A stretch of 64,000 nt of DNA, from assembly GCA_030062745.1 (NCBI GenBank), contig CP099849.1:27696024-27760023 (forward strand), read 5' to 3'. Below are positions 12,960 through 25,343 of the stretch, piece after piece (position 1 is the stretch's first letter; each line of letters begins with the position of its first letter). The DNA is from Capitulum mitella (Eukaryota; Arthropoda; Thecostraca; Pollicipedomorpha; Pollicipedidae). Position numbers and translations under genes: made by a program. The notes below the pieces were generated by a model. That model worked only from the letters and a program-made list of their open reading frames with translations. It did not search any database and had not been told where the DNA came from.

Positions 12960-13455
12960 AGGCAGACCGCGGATAGACCAGGCTAATTACGGACTAGAGA
13001 CCAGTTAGAGACAGACCAAATATAGGACAACTACCGGTCAAAGACCAACAGTAGGTATAACAGAGATAAACCAGAGACCGACAATATGTAGACCAGGGAC
13101 GGACCAGGGCTCTTCCCGAGACAGGCCAGAGACCCACCAAATGCACACCACAAAATGATCAGAGAACGACCAGAGACGGATCAACGACAGACGAGAGTCC
13201 GACCAAAGACCCATCAGATGCAGGCCGGAGACCGACTAGAGACCAACCGGAGACCAAGTAGAGTCCGCCCGGAGATTGACTAGAGTCTGGCCGGAAACAG
13301 ATTTTAGTCCTGCTGGAGACCTACTGGAGTTCGACCGGATGCCTACAAGAGTCCGGCCGGAGACCGACTAAATTTCGGCCGGATACGGACTAGAATGTGG
13401 ACGCAGACTGACTCGTGTACAGCTGGAGACCGACAAGAGTCCGGCCGGGCTGCAG
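12960..13455. repeat. Degenerate 22-bp GACC-type minisatellite upstream of activin
   Basis: Variants of 'agagtccggccggagaccga' recur at roughly 22-bp spacing, clearest from 13180 to 13450 and more decayed toward 12960. The array ends about 540 bp before the activin start codon, so it lies in the probable promoter or 5' UTR. Confidence 0.75.
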
Positions 13456-13824
13456 CCAACGCTCGGGCCGGAAGCGGGCGCGACGATTTGGCCGGCCGTC
13501 CGGCCCGGGCCGCCCGCCGACTGTCGGAGACGGGCCCGGCCGCGGCCTTGGGCGGTTTCGACGCGGAAATGTCGGCAGCGCTGTCAAAATGCAGCGGCCG
13601 GTCGCGGGGCGCGTCCGCCCCGGTCGGCCGTCACAGCCGTAACTGAGCGACGCCCGTGACGGGCCGGCCGGACGTCGGTTAGAGGGGGCCGCAGCGTCCG
13701 AGCCGGGCCGACTGCCGTCCGGCCGCCGCCGCCAGCACGTGACCCGGTCCGGCCGCTCTCGGTGGGCCCGTCACTCCCCCGCCCCGCCCGCCCCGGCCGG
13801 GTCAGCCGAGAAGCGCGTCTGGGC

Positions 13825-13826
<2 letters not shown>

Positions 13827-13861
<35 letters not shown>

Positions 13862-13863
13862 AG
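13827..13863. repeat. (GGC)n trinucleotide run
   Basis: About 11 uninterrupted GGC triplets some 140 bp upstream of the activin start codon, probably in the 5' UTR or core promoter. Confidence 0.9.
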
Positions 13864-13962
13864 GGAGTACGGCTCGGCGCCGCGCGGCCGGCCGGGCCAT
13901 AGTGTCTCGGCGCCGGGCTCAGCGTGCGGACGGCCGGCCGAGAGCTGCTGGCGGCTGGCAGC

Positions 13963-13971
13963 ATGTGCTGA
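13963..13971 (+). promoter_or_regulatory. Two-codon upstream ORF before activin
   Basis: The sequence ATG TGC TGA lies 36 bases upstream of the activin ATG and in the same frame. Its TGA is the in-frame stop that limits any upstream extension of the activin ORF. If the transcript includes it, it would be a minimal uORF that could lower translation. That role is inference. Confidence 0.5.
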
Positions 13972-13998
13972 GCGAGCGCCCCCGCCGGTCGGCTGGCC

Positions 13999-14332
13999 AT
14001 GCACGCCGCCCCGCTGCTGGTGCTGGCCGCGAGCGTGCTGGCGCGGCCCGGCGGCGCCGCGTGCCCCGGCTGCGGCCGGGCTCCCAGCTCACAGTTCGAG
14101 CGAAGCCAGCTCGACCAGCTGCGACTCGACCTGATTCAGCGCGACATCCTCTCCAAGCTGGGCCTGCGCGACCGGCCGCCCAACATCACGGACAGCGTGC
14201 CGCGGGACGTTCTGATTCGCACGCTGGCGCGCGCCCGGGCGGACATGCACATCTCGACCGGGCAGGACCAGGCCGCCGAGTTCGAGGACGGCAAGGCGCG
14301 CACCACCGAGATCATCGCCATGGCGAGGCCAG
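13999..14332 (+). CDS. Actbeta: Activin-beta-like TGF-beta ligand precursor, exon 1 (signal peptide and N-terminal prodomain)
   Basis: This encodes residues 1-111 plus the first base of codon 112. Residues 1-20 form a hydrophobic signal peptide (MHAAPLLVLAASVLA). A CPGC motif follows at 22-25, which matches the Cys-x-x-Cys near the start of activin/inhibin-beta prodomains. The stretch LGLRDRPPNITDSVPRDVLI (residues 54-73) and TTEIIAMARPG at the exon end both follow the activin-beta prodomain pattern. N62 sits in an N-I-T glycosylation sequon. The start is supported by an in-frame TGA 30 bases upstream. The exon ends at a strong donor, AG|GTGAGT, in phase 1. Known of the family: the prodomain assists folding and dimerisation of the secreted ligand. 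The symbol is by similarity, and orthology to arthropod activin-beta rather than another activin paralogue is likely but not proven. Confidence 0.9.
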
Positions 14333-15452
14333 GTGAGTCTGCTGGCGCCGCCGACCGCCTGCATACCGGCCGATCTGCACCCGAACCGTCCGGCTCGGCC
14401 CGTTCCGTGGAGGTCTGTTTTTGCTCGTTGGTGCGGTGGTCGTACCGATCCGACGCGTCAGATTATTCGCGAAGCTGTCGGCTGTCACCGGGCGGCGCAG
14501 TCTGACGAGCGTCTCAATCTGTGCTGCCAGCTCGGCCGGGTGTCACCCGTGCCCGGCCCGTCCAGCGACCTGTCGACCGTTCGCGAAGAAATGCACGGCC
14601 GTTTTCACGCCCCGAGCCGGCCCGGACGTGACGGCGGCGAACAGGGTTTGGCTAGTGAGTCAGGCAGTTCTGTAGCTTCCATGAATATTCAGGTTCTGAA
14701 AGTTTGGCGGATTACGTGCCGCCGGCTTTTACGCGTCGCCAGCAGGGCGAGTCGAAGCCTCCTCCTTCCTGCCCCGGCTGGCTGCATCCGCTGCTCGACG
14801 GCCGGCGACCGTGGCCGGGGCGGGGGGCGGCCGCCGGGCCCACTCCAGACCCGGCCCGGCCGGCGGCCGTCCGGCCGATTCGCTCAAACGGAGCGCACGG
14901 CCGCGCCCATGGAAGTTTCGGAAGCCCGGGACCATTCTCTGTCCCGGAGTGCGACGGCCGACGGCGGCTTCCGGCAGCAGGCGGCAGCGGCGCCGGCCGC
15001 GCGCTGAGCGAACGGCGGCCCGCGGCGGGGTGGCGTCACGCGCCCGACCCGATAACGGCCGTGGTTCGGCGGATGAACGACAGAGCGGTTTCCACCACAC
15101 CCACCGTGCCGCACCCCTGACACAGAAACGAGTCTTGCGTTTATATCGCTAAGTAGGCATTAATTCGGGATTAAACGGAAGAGCTTCACCAGCCGGCGGC
15201 CGGGTCCCGGCTCGCTCCCAAACAGCCGGCACGACACCTAGCTGTTACGGGATGAATGAGGCGAGCCCGTCTCCGGGCTCCGAGACCGCAGCCGGGGTCG
15301 CCGCCGCTCCGTGTCGGCAGGCACGGCCGCGAGAGGCGGGCCGGTGCGCCAGGTCACCGGACGGTGACAGGCAGACGGACAACCGCCCGGCAACGCCAGC
15401 TGCATGGCCCGGCCGGCCAGCGGGCGGCTGATCGGCGCGGCGGCTCAGGTGT

Positions 15453-15511
15453 GACCACCCCAGACGGCGGCCGCCCGGCCGGCCAGCGGGCGGCCGCCGT
15501 CTGGGGTGGTC
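15453..15511. repeat. Perfect 25-bp GC-rich hairpin
   Basis: The left arm 15453-15477 starts gaccaccccagacggcgg. The right arm 15487-15511 ends in its exact reverse complement. The loop is 9 bases (gccggccag). No mismatch is present in the 25 pairs. It lies 1.1 kb into intron 1. Similar half-arms occur at 20380-20410 and 41884-41897. Confidence 0.9.
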
Positions 15512-18500
15512 CGCCGGAGCCGGCGCCCGGCCAGGCTGAGCCGGCCCGGCCGCGCCCGTCTCGGCCGGAGAGTAAAAGTGCGACGCGGCCCGGCCCGCCG
15601 GGCGGCGCCGCCGCCGCCGCCCGGCGGGCGCCGGCCGTCTGCCGACGCGCCCGCCCGGCGGCGGCCGGCCCGCCCTGTCTGCACACAAACACCGCTGAAA
15701 AAGAGCCGAGCGTCGCGCGCCGGGCCGTCGCCGCCGCCGCCGCCGCCTGGCGAGCCCTTCGAACGCGGACGGTGCCGCACGCGAGGTGTGACACGTCGTG
15801 CTGATCGACCGGCAGATTACCGACTGTGGCTGCCAGTGAATGACGTGACCACAGCCGCCTCCTGGACCTGTAAAACTGGCCGACGCTAAAACCACCGGCC
15901 GAGCTTCACATCCGTTCACCGTTCAAGCAGACGAAACGTGATTTTTCTTACAGGATTGCACAATGAATGAACTTAGGGAGATGCACGAGCTCTTGAAGCA
16001 TGCTGCCATTTTTCACCAGCAGTAAAGTGAAGTCGGCAGTGTCAGACAACGTCATTCTACCATTTATTCGTCGTTTTGTTCCTACAGTCTATAAAGCACA
16101 TGCTTCCGATCCCCGGGCGACAATTAGATATACGGCACAATCGTCTGGCAGAACTGAGCATCGGCTGCTTGTACGTTTTCAGCGCAAATGAGCCTAGCCT
16201 TGAACTTCTCGCAGTTCGTCATTTCCAGAGGAGCTGGTAAGATGCGGTGTCCGTCTTCTGAGCTGCATTTGTCCAGTCCAGACATCTCTCGACAGAAATT
16301 GCGCAGCAATGTCTGCGCCACAATCGTCTTACGCCTCATAAACAATCATCAGGCTCGCCTAGACTGCAGGCAGTTTTGTCAAAGGCCATTTATCATTCTG
16401 CTTTCCTTGAATTGTCTCATTTTTTTGTCGGCGAATTCTGAACACGTTACGCTACTTCCACGTATTGTCTGATGGTTATCGGGCTAGACCACCGCAACCC
16501 ACATAATTTTATCGTCCGTATTGCATAAACTTAAAACGTAGTTACAAGTTACCTCTTCCATCATTCGTGCCTAGTCACGGTAAAGATAACAACACAGCCT
16601 CAAATGCGCCGTAGAACCGTCCTTGAAGAGGGTACGGATTTACGAGGTCGTAATTAGAAATACTGATACCTCTGATGATGGGAATTATGGGCAGCTGACC
16701 AGTTAATGTGGCGCCAGAGACTTTAGATTTGTACGTCCTGAAGGCATCTGTTACATATGCAAAGCGATGGTATTTCTTGAATGTCTAACGTTTAGCACCA
16801 GGTGACTCACCGGCCGTGAATGCTGACTCCAGCACGTCTGTATCCCGTGCATGAGCGATATACATCGGTTCCGCGTGCCACGTGATAGATGCCAGGGCGG
16901 CGCTTATGAACACGGTTACGTTCGAGAAAACCGTGACATGCTTCAGAGGCCTGCAGGTGCCCGTTTTCAACAAACGATAAGAGGCCTTCTGTAGTTTGTA
17001 GAAAGCGAAACCCAGACAGCCAGCGCGCACGGATCGTGAAAAAACTAGATGGACGTTGATGGGATGCAGCCAGTTTTCCCGCTGCCAATGGACGCTGATG
17101 CTTGTTCAGAAAAAGAGAGCTTAGCGAGTGACTGAGCCAGAAGGGAGTGAGTGCGCAGCTTGCGATCTTTCGCTGTACGCGGCGCCACTTGTAGCTTTGC
17201 ACACGCTGACGAACATCGCAAAACCTCGTAAAACATTTTACAGCTGGTCGTCAGCTCACTCCGCTGCGCGGAGGAATGCCATAGACAACCCTGCAGCGAA
17301 GAGGGGAAAATGAGTGCACACAAGGTCGACGTACAGACGATGACCAGCCAGGAGCGAGCTCAGCTGAAAATTTTGCTCGCTAGACCTAGTCGTAGTCATC
17401 GTGAAAAAGACTTAACCACATCTACGTTCAGTGCTACCCGACTGGACACAGCCCTGTTCACAGAATAAGATGCATACCATCTTCCACAAAAAACGAAATT
17501 CAACGGAAAAATAGCTGATTTGTAAGCTAAACAAGTGGTTTGTTTAAAATGCACCATTAGGTATATCTTTTGTGCGAGACTGATTACGAAGGCACTATCT
17601 TCTTTTGGAGAAGTTAACAACGCTTCTTGAAGGTATCATTCGTCGTAACTAACCGCAAGCGTGTCTTCTATGGTACTTTATCAGATCTTTTAGGTTACGT
17701 GAATTTCCGGCTGCACGTTCCTTTTCGTCACGTGTACCCATATGCTTCCAATACTGCGCTGTTGCGTAACGCTCAGGCTGTTCTGTCATCCAGATCCTGA
17801 AAAGAAGACCATGCCGTGAGAGGTTAACAAACATCAAACGTATGTCAGCTAGTTATTGAGATACCCGTCATTATTTCGCATTGTGGCTGACAAGTTTGAC
17901 AAAACGGTAACCTGAACAAATTTCATTATTATTTACCTTAGAATAAATAAAATTGCCGCGTTTAACTTTTGCATGCAAATAGGTCTTCTAGGGGCTTTTT
18001 GTAGCAGTTATGCTCTGAGATATTGAAATTATTGTCTATGGTCAATTAAGATGTGGTCAGTCCTGTGGTTAAGAACCTGTTCTACTTGTTAAACTGCGGT
18101 TGTTGATCCCAAATTGCTTGCCGGGCGTTGGTTAGCCCTCGCGTTCATGGGCCTCTGAGCCCGACGCAAAGTGATGGTGGTGGTGATGGTGGGGGGTATA
18201 TTTGTACCACACCCATATCTCCGCCATTTCCTGACTGGAAGGCATGAAATTGGGATGCTGAGGAGAATCTGCGATGCTAAAGCCGAATCTGTTGATAATT
18301 TGTACGTAACTTTTGAGCCCGGAGGTCAAATGGGGTCAAACAAAGTCAAACGTGCCAAAGAAATTCATTTTGGTGTTTCCCCTCTAAACTCATATGATTC
18401 AGCTACGTTCAACTAAAACGGGCCATTTGGAATGCTGAATCGTATCCTGGTAGGAAAAACCGCTATTTATGGGGCCACCCGGGCGGTGGATAGCTCAGCC

Positions 18501-19979
18501 AGCCGGCCGCCAGTCGGACGACATTATTTGACCACTTTGGGTCAAATATAGATGGCTTTGCTCATCAGAATAGGATCCTGCACACCAAAGTTTGGGTTAA
18601 TAGTGGGAAAACAACAAAATTAAGGTCTTTGACACATTTGACCTTGTTTGACCCCATCTGAACTTTAGGTTCGAAAGTTAGGCACAAACTATTACCAGAT
18701 TTGGCTCCAGGGACGCGAATTACTCTTCTTCTCCAATTTCATGCCACTCAGTTTTAGTTTCATGCCCGCTCGGCCGGCGGGCGGCTCACCGGCCGATTTT
18801 TGGAAGCCGAAAGTCAAATTACTGACGGCGTTTCATGACCTATTTGACGTCATTTCCGGCCAATATTCAAAATTTGAATACCATGCGATGCGTTATTCAA
18901 TTACGAAGAGCTACGTAACGTTCCAAGTGGATGCAACACACGATTCGGAAATGAACGCAGAAAAACCGAAGTCGTGATGCATTTCTTATCCCCTCTCCCT
19001 CCGGTTAACCTACATTTTTACATAAATACATACTACATAACTGGTTAAAATACATTTTTTATCCCCTCTGTGCGCGTTAACTCGCCGTTAACACATCGCG
19101 AGACGCCGCCTGGGAGTGAAACTGTACCGCGGGAAAACTTCATTCCGGCACAAGACAGTATCCAACTGGGCTTGCAGTGAAGGAGAACGCATTCCTGGCT
19201 ACCAGTTGTTAAAAAGTTTCCTCGTCGTTTCAGGGACTCCAGAGAACACCTCTCCAAATTGTCCGGAGAGCAGGTAGATCAGAAAAGATAATGAAAGCTT
19301 ACAACTTAAGGTGCAGGCATAAGATTAATGATGAACGCAAAGTCCCCCTTGCTACTGACCTTTATCACTGCACAAGTTTTCTTCTCAGAAGTTATCTGCA
19401 AGCATGTAAGCCAACTAGAAAACTCATTAAGAAGCCATCGCCGCCGTAAGTGATGTTGAATCTTTAAATTTTGCTAAGCAAATTCATATTTAAGTCGTTT
19501 GTACATGCCGCGCAATATGGTGGACGTCAAATTTGCAAAATTTTGTGGCCCTGCCCTCCAATTTCACTTTGTTTTTCTGCTGCTTGGCAAGACCTGAGAC
19601 CCCCATTTCTTCAGATACTTTAACGTGGGACTGTGTCGTTGAATGAAATGAAGCGCTCTTCTGTCATGGTAGACCCAATAATTTCCGAAATTCTCCATCC
19701 ATGGTTTTGGGATATTATGTACACTGGAAACGAACGCCCATGAACCGGGATCTATGACATAGTTTGTCAACGATACAGGCTGGTTTCGAATGCAAAACAT
19801 TCTCCCAAAGCCACCTTAGCAAAATTTTCGTGAGTTTAGCCGGCGAACACAATATGACAGTTTGCTTGCGATACCGTGCGACGTTTTGCATGTTTCATCG
19901 TCCAAAGATATCCAGTAGCGCATGGTCCACTTCAGCACTCCCGCTGCCGAGACGGCTGGCGCCGATCGACGGCCTGCTC

Positions 19980-20170
19980 TGCTGAGATGCGAGGAGAGAG
20001 CGGGCGCGCGCCGCCGGCGGGAGGCGGCCGGCTCTGCCCGGCGCCGGCCGACGGAGGTTGGGCCGGGCCGGGCCTGGCCGCCGCCCCAACTCGGCCCGGT
20101 TCCGGCGGCCGCCGTCTGGCTGGGCCGCCGCCGCCGCCGCCGCCGCCGGCGCGCCGAGTAACAGCGCCCG

Positions 20171-20201
<31 letters not shown>

Positions 20202-20510
20202 GCGTCCGCCAGTCTGGACATCAAACCAGCTACATCAATAGCCGGACCGACACCGCCCGCGCCGCCGGGGGCAGCGCTGCCGGCGGCGGCGGCCGGCGCG
20301 GCGCCGCCGCCCTGGCGGCCGGTACGCCGCGCCGATTTGCATAGGTACGTGCCCATGAGTGACGGGGCGGCGATAGTATCACCAGACGGCGGCGGCCGCC
20401 GGCCAGCGGCGTGAGTTAGCGCCGCGGCGGCGGCGCGGCCGGCGGCCGCCGCGGCGGCGGAGAGGCGCCGACGGACACGGTCGCCGCCGCCGCCCCATCA
20501 AACGGTCATT
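19980..20510. promoter_or_regulatory. GC island with (GCC)n runs in intron 1
   Basis: Dense CpG with several CCG/GGC triplet runs (about 20125-20150, 20170-20210). Long frames on both strands encode proline, alanine, glycine and arginine tracts and show no domain. It may be an enhancer or alternative promoter island, or simply a composition feature. Confidence 0.35.
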
Positions 20511-21224
20511 CGTATTCATACCGCACTCATCTGTCGATCTTCATCGATGCACCGTATCGGCCTCCTTTCACAACGCTGCTCACGCGGCTCGGGCTACCGC
20601 TGGTCTGGGAACAGACAGCCCACGCTCACCGAGCTGGTCCGGAGATTTTTCCAGTTCCGGCAGATGGGTAGGCAGGAAGGAAACATCTGCAGGTCTGATA
20701 ATTAAGAACGAACGGTTAGTGTTCAGAATAATAGCTTTAATGGAGTTGTGGTTCTGCAATGACGAATATGGGGTGGATTGCACGATACCTTAACAATGTT
20801 TTGCGAAAGGTTTCATTTGACAACCAGACACGATCCTGAACAAGAAGTGAACCCACAAAATACTTTAAGATCCTTGAAACCTTCGGCTTAGCGTTGAGCT
20901 TCAAAAGTGCACATTTTTTCAGACACGTCATGCTTCAGTTCCCTGAATCTGCCGATTTATCTGATGTTCATGCCTTTGGACGAGCCCAACCGCATGGTTC
21001 CCTGTATTGAAACCCGGCAAACCTCCAAAAGGGCAGACCCCTGAACCTCGGGTTCCCCAGTCGAGCCCGCCAGACGAGTCCACGGACGAGCGGATCCGCA
21101 GGCTCCTCGTCACATCCCCCTTCAGAAAATCTTACAACTAAAATTAAACAAACCCATGATCTTGTCATACGCAAAACTAAAAAGCAAACATGTCCACTCG
21201 TGCGACGTGGCGACGGCGGCCGGT

Positions 21225-21575
21225 CCGCCGGCTAGCCGGGTCCGCAGGTCCGCCAGCCGGGTCTGTCGGCCCACCAGCCGGGTCCCTGGGTCCCCCAGCC
21301 GGGTCCGCGGGTCCGCCAGCCGGGTCTGTCAGCCCACCAGCCGGGCCCCTGGGTCCGGCAGCCGGGTCTGTCGGTCCGCCAGCCGGGTCCCTGGGTCCGC
21401 CAGCCGGGTCCGCGGGTCCGCCAGCTGGGTCCTCGGGTCCGCCAGCTGGGTCCCTGGGTCCGCCAGCTGGGTCCCTGGGTCCGCCAGCCGGGTCCCTGGG
21501 TCCGCCAGCTGGGTCCCTGGGTCCGCCAGCCGGGTCCCTGGGTCCGCCAGCCGGGTCCGCGGGTCCGCCGGTGCG
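21225..21575. repeat. 21-bp minisatellite
   Basis: About 16 copies of the unit gggtccgccagccgggtccct, with C/T and CTG/GCG variants. Because the period is a multiple of three, long frames stay open on both strands (PPAGS repeats on one side, WRTQGP on the other). I treat those as non-coding. Confidence 0.9.
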
Positions 21576-21579
21576 GTGG

Positions 21580-22640
21580 CCGGCCGGCGCTCGGCGCCCC
21601 CGTTAGTGTGCCAGGGTCACCGGCGCCGGAGCACCGTCTCTGAGTCACTCACGCCAGGCAGTCTGTGGACGGCGGACGGCTTTCTCGGCCGCCGCCATGG
21701 GCGGCCGGTGGCCGTGTCGTAATCGGTTCGGCGCGCGCGAGCGGCCGCCCGGGCAGCGCTGCCGGCGCGCCACGCGCTCGGCGAGAGCGGCGGCGTCGGG
21801 CGCATGTAATGAGGCCTACCGGCCGGTCCCGGGGCAGGTTCGCCAGACGGCCGAAAGTGGTGGGTACCGTTAGCTCACTGCGCTCTCGTGACTCGCGCGA
21901 CGACCATCGCCCCGATATCGCGGCGCGAGGGCAGAGGGCTGCCGGCGAGCTGCGGCGCGTGGCGCCGACGTGGCGGTCGTGGCGCTGTCAGGGGGCAATG
22001 ACTCGGGCACCAGACGCTGCTCTCAGATGAATCACCACCCGCCCAATCCGCCGGTCACTGGGAAGTCTCACCAGTCCTAGCAGCCCGGTCCGGTCCCTCC
22101 GGAGTCGCGAGGGAGGGCGACGCGTCAATCAGGTTTACACGCGCGTGACGTGATGCACACTGACAACCTGGCGGACGCAGGCCGTCTGCTCTCGAGCAGG
22201 TCGTGGCTTGGCTCGTTGCGGCAAGTGCTCCGATTAGCAGTGGGTCCACGTGCAAATAAACTGTCAAAGCAGAGAATCCCGCTCACATACTTTGGAGAGT
22301 GCACATAAATAAGCGGGCGGCGAAGAATGGCGACAGTCATTGGGGACATGACTGAGACAGCTCGCGCTGGGAGGGGCGCGAGCCTTCGAGACGAGACCGA
22401 TCCGAGGAGCTGCCGGTCGGCGGCTTCGGCCAGAGGCCGTCATCGTTCGGCCGTAACGTTCGAGGACCGCGCGGGCGGCTGCACCGGCGTTCGAGCCGAG
22501 GACTGACCCACATCCGCATCAGTGGCGGCGCACGGGCGGCGGCCGCCGGCGTCACCGGCCGGCGCCACCGTCAGCTGGATGCCGCCAGCCGGCGAAAACG
22601 GCCGCCTCTGGCCGCACCGGTACGCGGCTCAAGCGTGCGG
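21580..22640. promoter_or_regulatory. GC island in intron 1
   Basis: CpG-rich sequence following the 21-bp minisatellite. No domain-bearing frame was found. Function unknown. Confidence 0.3.
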
Positions 22641-23039
22641 CCCAGGGCGGCCGAGCTTCGAGGAACCGGCATAAACATCGACCCTCTGCAGAGCTAAGAA
22701 GCTGCAGAGCCGCAGTTGGTCATGTCTGTTTTCCAGAGCCATAGAATTTCCTTTCCAATGAACCAGGAGCCGGACGACTACAACTCCGCGCGCGGGAAGC
22801 GTGTCATCTCCTACGCTACGCTTTTCGACAGGGCACAAGAGCCTAAGCTTCAACATGCATGGCTTTCAGACCCGGGATCCGAGAGTCACATTCTCATAGC
22901 GCTGCGCCAGTGGTTTCCGAAGTCATCGTTGGTTTTTAAAGGCAATGCGGGGGAGCATTCCACAGCCTTTCCATCCTACTTAGTCCGAGTGTCTTTTGTT
23001 CGTCGCCTGCATTTCCATACAAATGTGGGGCGCGGCTCC

Positions 23040-23580
23040 GTTGTTTGCTGTGAACGCATGAATTAGTGGCGGAGGGCGGCGGCGGCGGCGCGACCGTCGG
23101 CCGGGCCGGGAGGTGGCCGCCGCCGCCGCCGCCGGGAGGCGCAGAGGTGGCCGCCGTCGTTTTTGTGGGCGCCGTCGGCCCAGCCGTCGGACGGGCCGCA
23201 GACTGGCAGGCCGCCAAACTGCAGCCTGCGACCGGGCGCCGCCGGCGGCGGCTCCTGCGCGCGTCCGGCGCCGGCCAGACGCCCCGCTCCGACGCCGGCC
23301 ACCGCAGCCACGCCGCCGCCGTCGCGGCCGCCGCCGCCACGCGGAAGCGCCGGCCTGCGACGGCTCGGGCTGGGGCGGCCGCGGCCCGGCCCGGCTCGGC
23401 CCACCCAGCCCGGGCCAGACGATATCCATCAAAGCTGCGGTGCTCTGGTCAAGGACGGCGGCCGAATCGCCGCCCGCCGACAGCCTGCAGCCGCCCTCCC
23501 CCTCAGCCCCCTCCCCCTCCCCGGGACCCGGGCTGGCGCCGGCGCCCGCCACGCTACAACGAGCGGAGTTCAACACCATA
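23040..23580. promoter_or_regulatory. GC island in intron 1
   Basis: CpG-rich, with GGC/GCC triplet runs at 23065-23140. Overlapping long frames in several phases are low-complexity (Pro, Ala, Arg, Gly) and not credible as genes. Confidence 0.3.
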
Positions 23581-24469
23581 ATGATCCGGGATATTGTTGC
23601 TGAAGCAAGGACACAGACGGGGGCCGTTCACTCGGATACTGCCAGTCTTTTAGTTCTGAAGGGAGGCTTCCGGAATGTTTCCTCTCGGCACGGGCTGCTC
23701 AGCGAAGCTGGAGATGTTTGTCTGGTATCGGGAAAGGGTCTCAATAAATTACCAAGCTCCGAAGCTCCGAACCAGATTAGCGGTGTTGAGTTTCTTCTCA
23801 GACATTTATCAGCGGTGGTACATATCAGTTGATTTGTGGTCATGGGAAGCTTGACCCTCGTCGGGTCGATCTCCGGATCCACCTTAGCCAGGCCGGGGGT
23901 CATGAGAACCACCAATACCTTTAAGCCCCACAAAAAGTAAAAACTCCATTAGAAAGACCTCAGCAAGACGAGAAGAAAGCACTTAGATTTTTTCAAATAA
24001 GGTCAATATTTAGGTCCACAGAGATCATCTTAGACCAAATCATCCTGTTAGCATTTTTAGCAGAAAGGTTTGATAACAAAGACTTCTACGTTGCTTCAAA
24101 AGGAGTTAACCGTAAAAAGAAGGCTTGATGTATCTATATAACGCGGAAGAAGGCACCTGAGGCCCAAATTTGACAGTTGCAAGGAAGCCAGAAAATGAAA
24201 GCAGAAATTCGCCTTTTTGTAAAGGCAGGAGTCGTTTTTCTGAATGTGTGTCTGGGCTAGAGCAAGCTGCAGATATGTTTGGCACGCATATGAAATTCCC
24301 AACTGATATCTTAAAGTCAAACAAGGTCAGCCTAGGGCAAGATATTGATGCCTCCGCGTCGTGCGTTTCTGGTGTTTGTCGTATCATCTGCTACCTTACC
24401 ACTGGTCAAACAGTACAGCCTAAAATCATATAGCATCTGATCATATAATATACCTTCTGCACCAGTGTG

Positions 24470-25343
24470 CCTCAAAGCATTTTTTTCACGTAAGTCACTC
24501 AGATTTAGGCGGCGGCACTGCTACAATGCTTAAGCTTTATTTGGCGGGGAGTTGTTTTCGCGACGTCAAGGGTTTTTTATTTTGGCGACAAAAATAAGAA
24601 GACTGAGGCAGTACAAACCGTGTGGAAGGAAGGCATGTGCGTAGTTGTCATCATTCCAGGTCAAAGTGCGTTCGCATTGAAAACAAGCATTATATTTCGA
24701 AATGCCAAATTACGTCATTTGGAGACAAATGGGACTGCGCCACCTTTTGCAAATACGTTCTTTCCATGCATTAGTGATTCTGAAACACGCGCAGCTACCA
24801 ATAAACATTCCAGACTGTAAATAAAAAAATTGCACTCCGTTGCAGTTCTAAGAATTCGATATGAAACATGATCTGACCCCAAGTCACGGGTTAAGGGGTA
24901 CAAGTACGTGCTCAAATGACACCAGAAACACTACGGTGCATTTCCCAGCTCGAAAATCGCTGAACCAATCCTACAGTTTCTACAGTAAACGTGAACAGAC
25001 CAAAAGCCCAGCTGAGCTAAGGTCAGTGACTGTTGCATTTCCGACAAATTCGAGATAGCAGAATTGTTCCATTTTTCATGTTCCATAAACATGGAGAGTT
25101 CCATGTCAATCAATGCATTTCACAAAATGTTACGACGTTTCCATTTTTTGGAACATGGTTTTACTTGACCTGTTTTAGGTTAGTGACCTTCGTGACTCTG
25201 AGTTCAAAAACGTGATGCAAGGGGTCGAACTGATATATGAACGCTTAGGTATCCTACGATTCCTATCTCTACGCCTTTTCGTTTTTTGGCTTTCCTCAAA
25301 AAACCGGAGAGGTCTCATGATCCCCCACCCGGGCCGGCATAGG
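24470..25343 (-). mobile_element. Family C, copy 3 (inverted)
   Basis: The reverse complement aligns by eye with 2624-3480. Shared blocks are 'gtactgcctcag' (24603-24620 on minus), 'aacccttg', and 'gtatcctaagcgttcatatatcag' against 'gtacctttcatatatcac'. The minus-strand end is CCTATGCCGGCCCGGG next to TTTA (25344-25347), a probable decayed TTAA. This copy sits inside activin intron 1, opposite to the gene. Confidence 0.55.

Larger units (their letters stand above)
12650..15800. promoter_or_regulatory. CpG island spanning the activin 5' region, exon 1 and start of intron 1
   Basis: The stretch is dense in CpG and GGCCGG words, unlike the AT-leaning flanks. It contains exon 1 of the activin gene at 13999-14332. 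I see no TATA box placed convincingly before the start codon, so the promoter is probably of the TATA-less CpG type. The transcription start is not determinable from sequence alone. Numerous long open frames here on both strands are a composition effect. Confidence 0.6.

Noticed and set aside
14333-15919. Several long overlapping frames on both strands around the start of intron 1
   Set aside because: They lie in very GC-rich DNA where stops are rare, overlap in several phases, are low-complexity in Pro/Ala/Arg/Gly, and one begins exactly at the exon 1 donor.
18484-18530. A-box-like GGATAGCTCAGCCAGC suggesting a tRNA gene
   Set aside because: No B-box follows at suitable distance and no cloverleaf can be drawn.
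21190-21722. Long frames encoding PPAGS or WRTQGP repeats
   Set aside because: They follow from a 21-bp minisatellite whose period is a multiple of three, which keeps frames open on both strands.
22980-23832. Frames of 113-239 codons in the 23-kb island
   Set aside because: Composition-driven, overlapping on both strands, with no motif, signal peptide or splice context.
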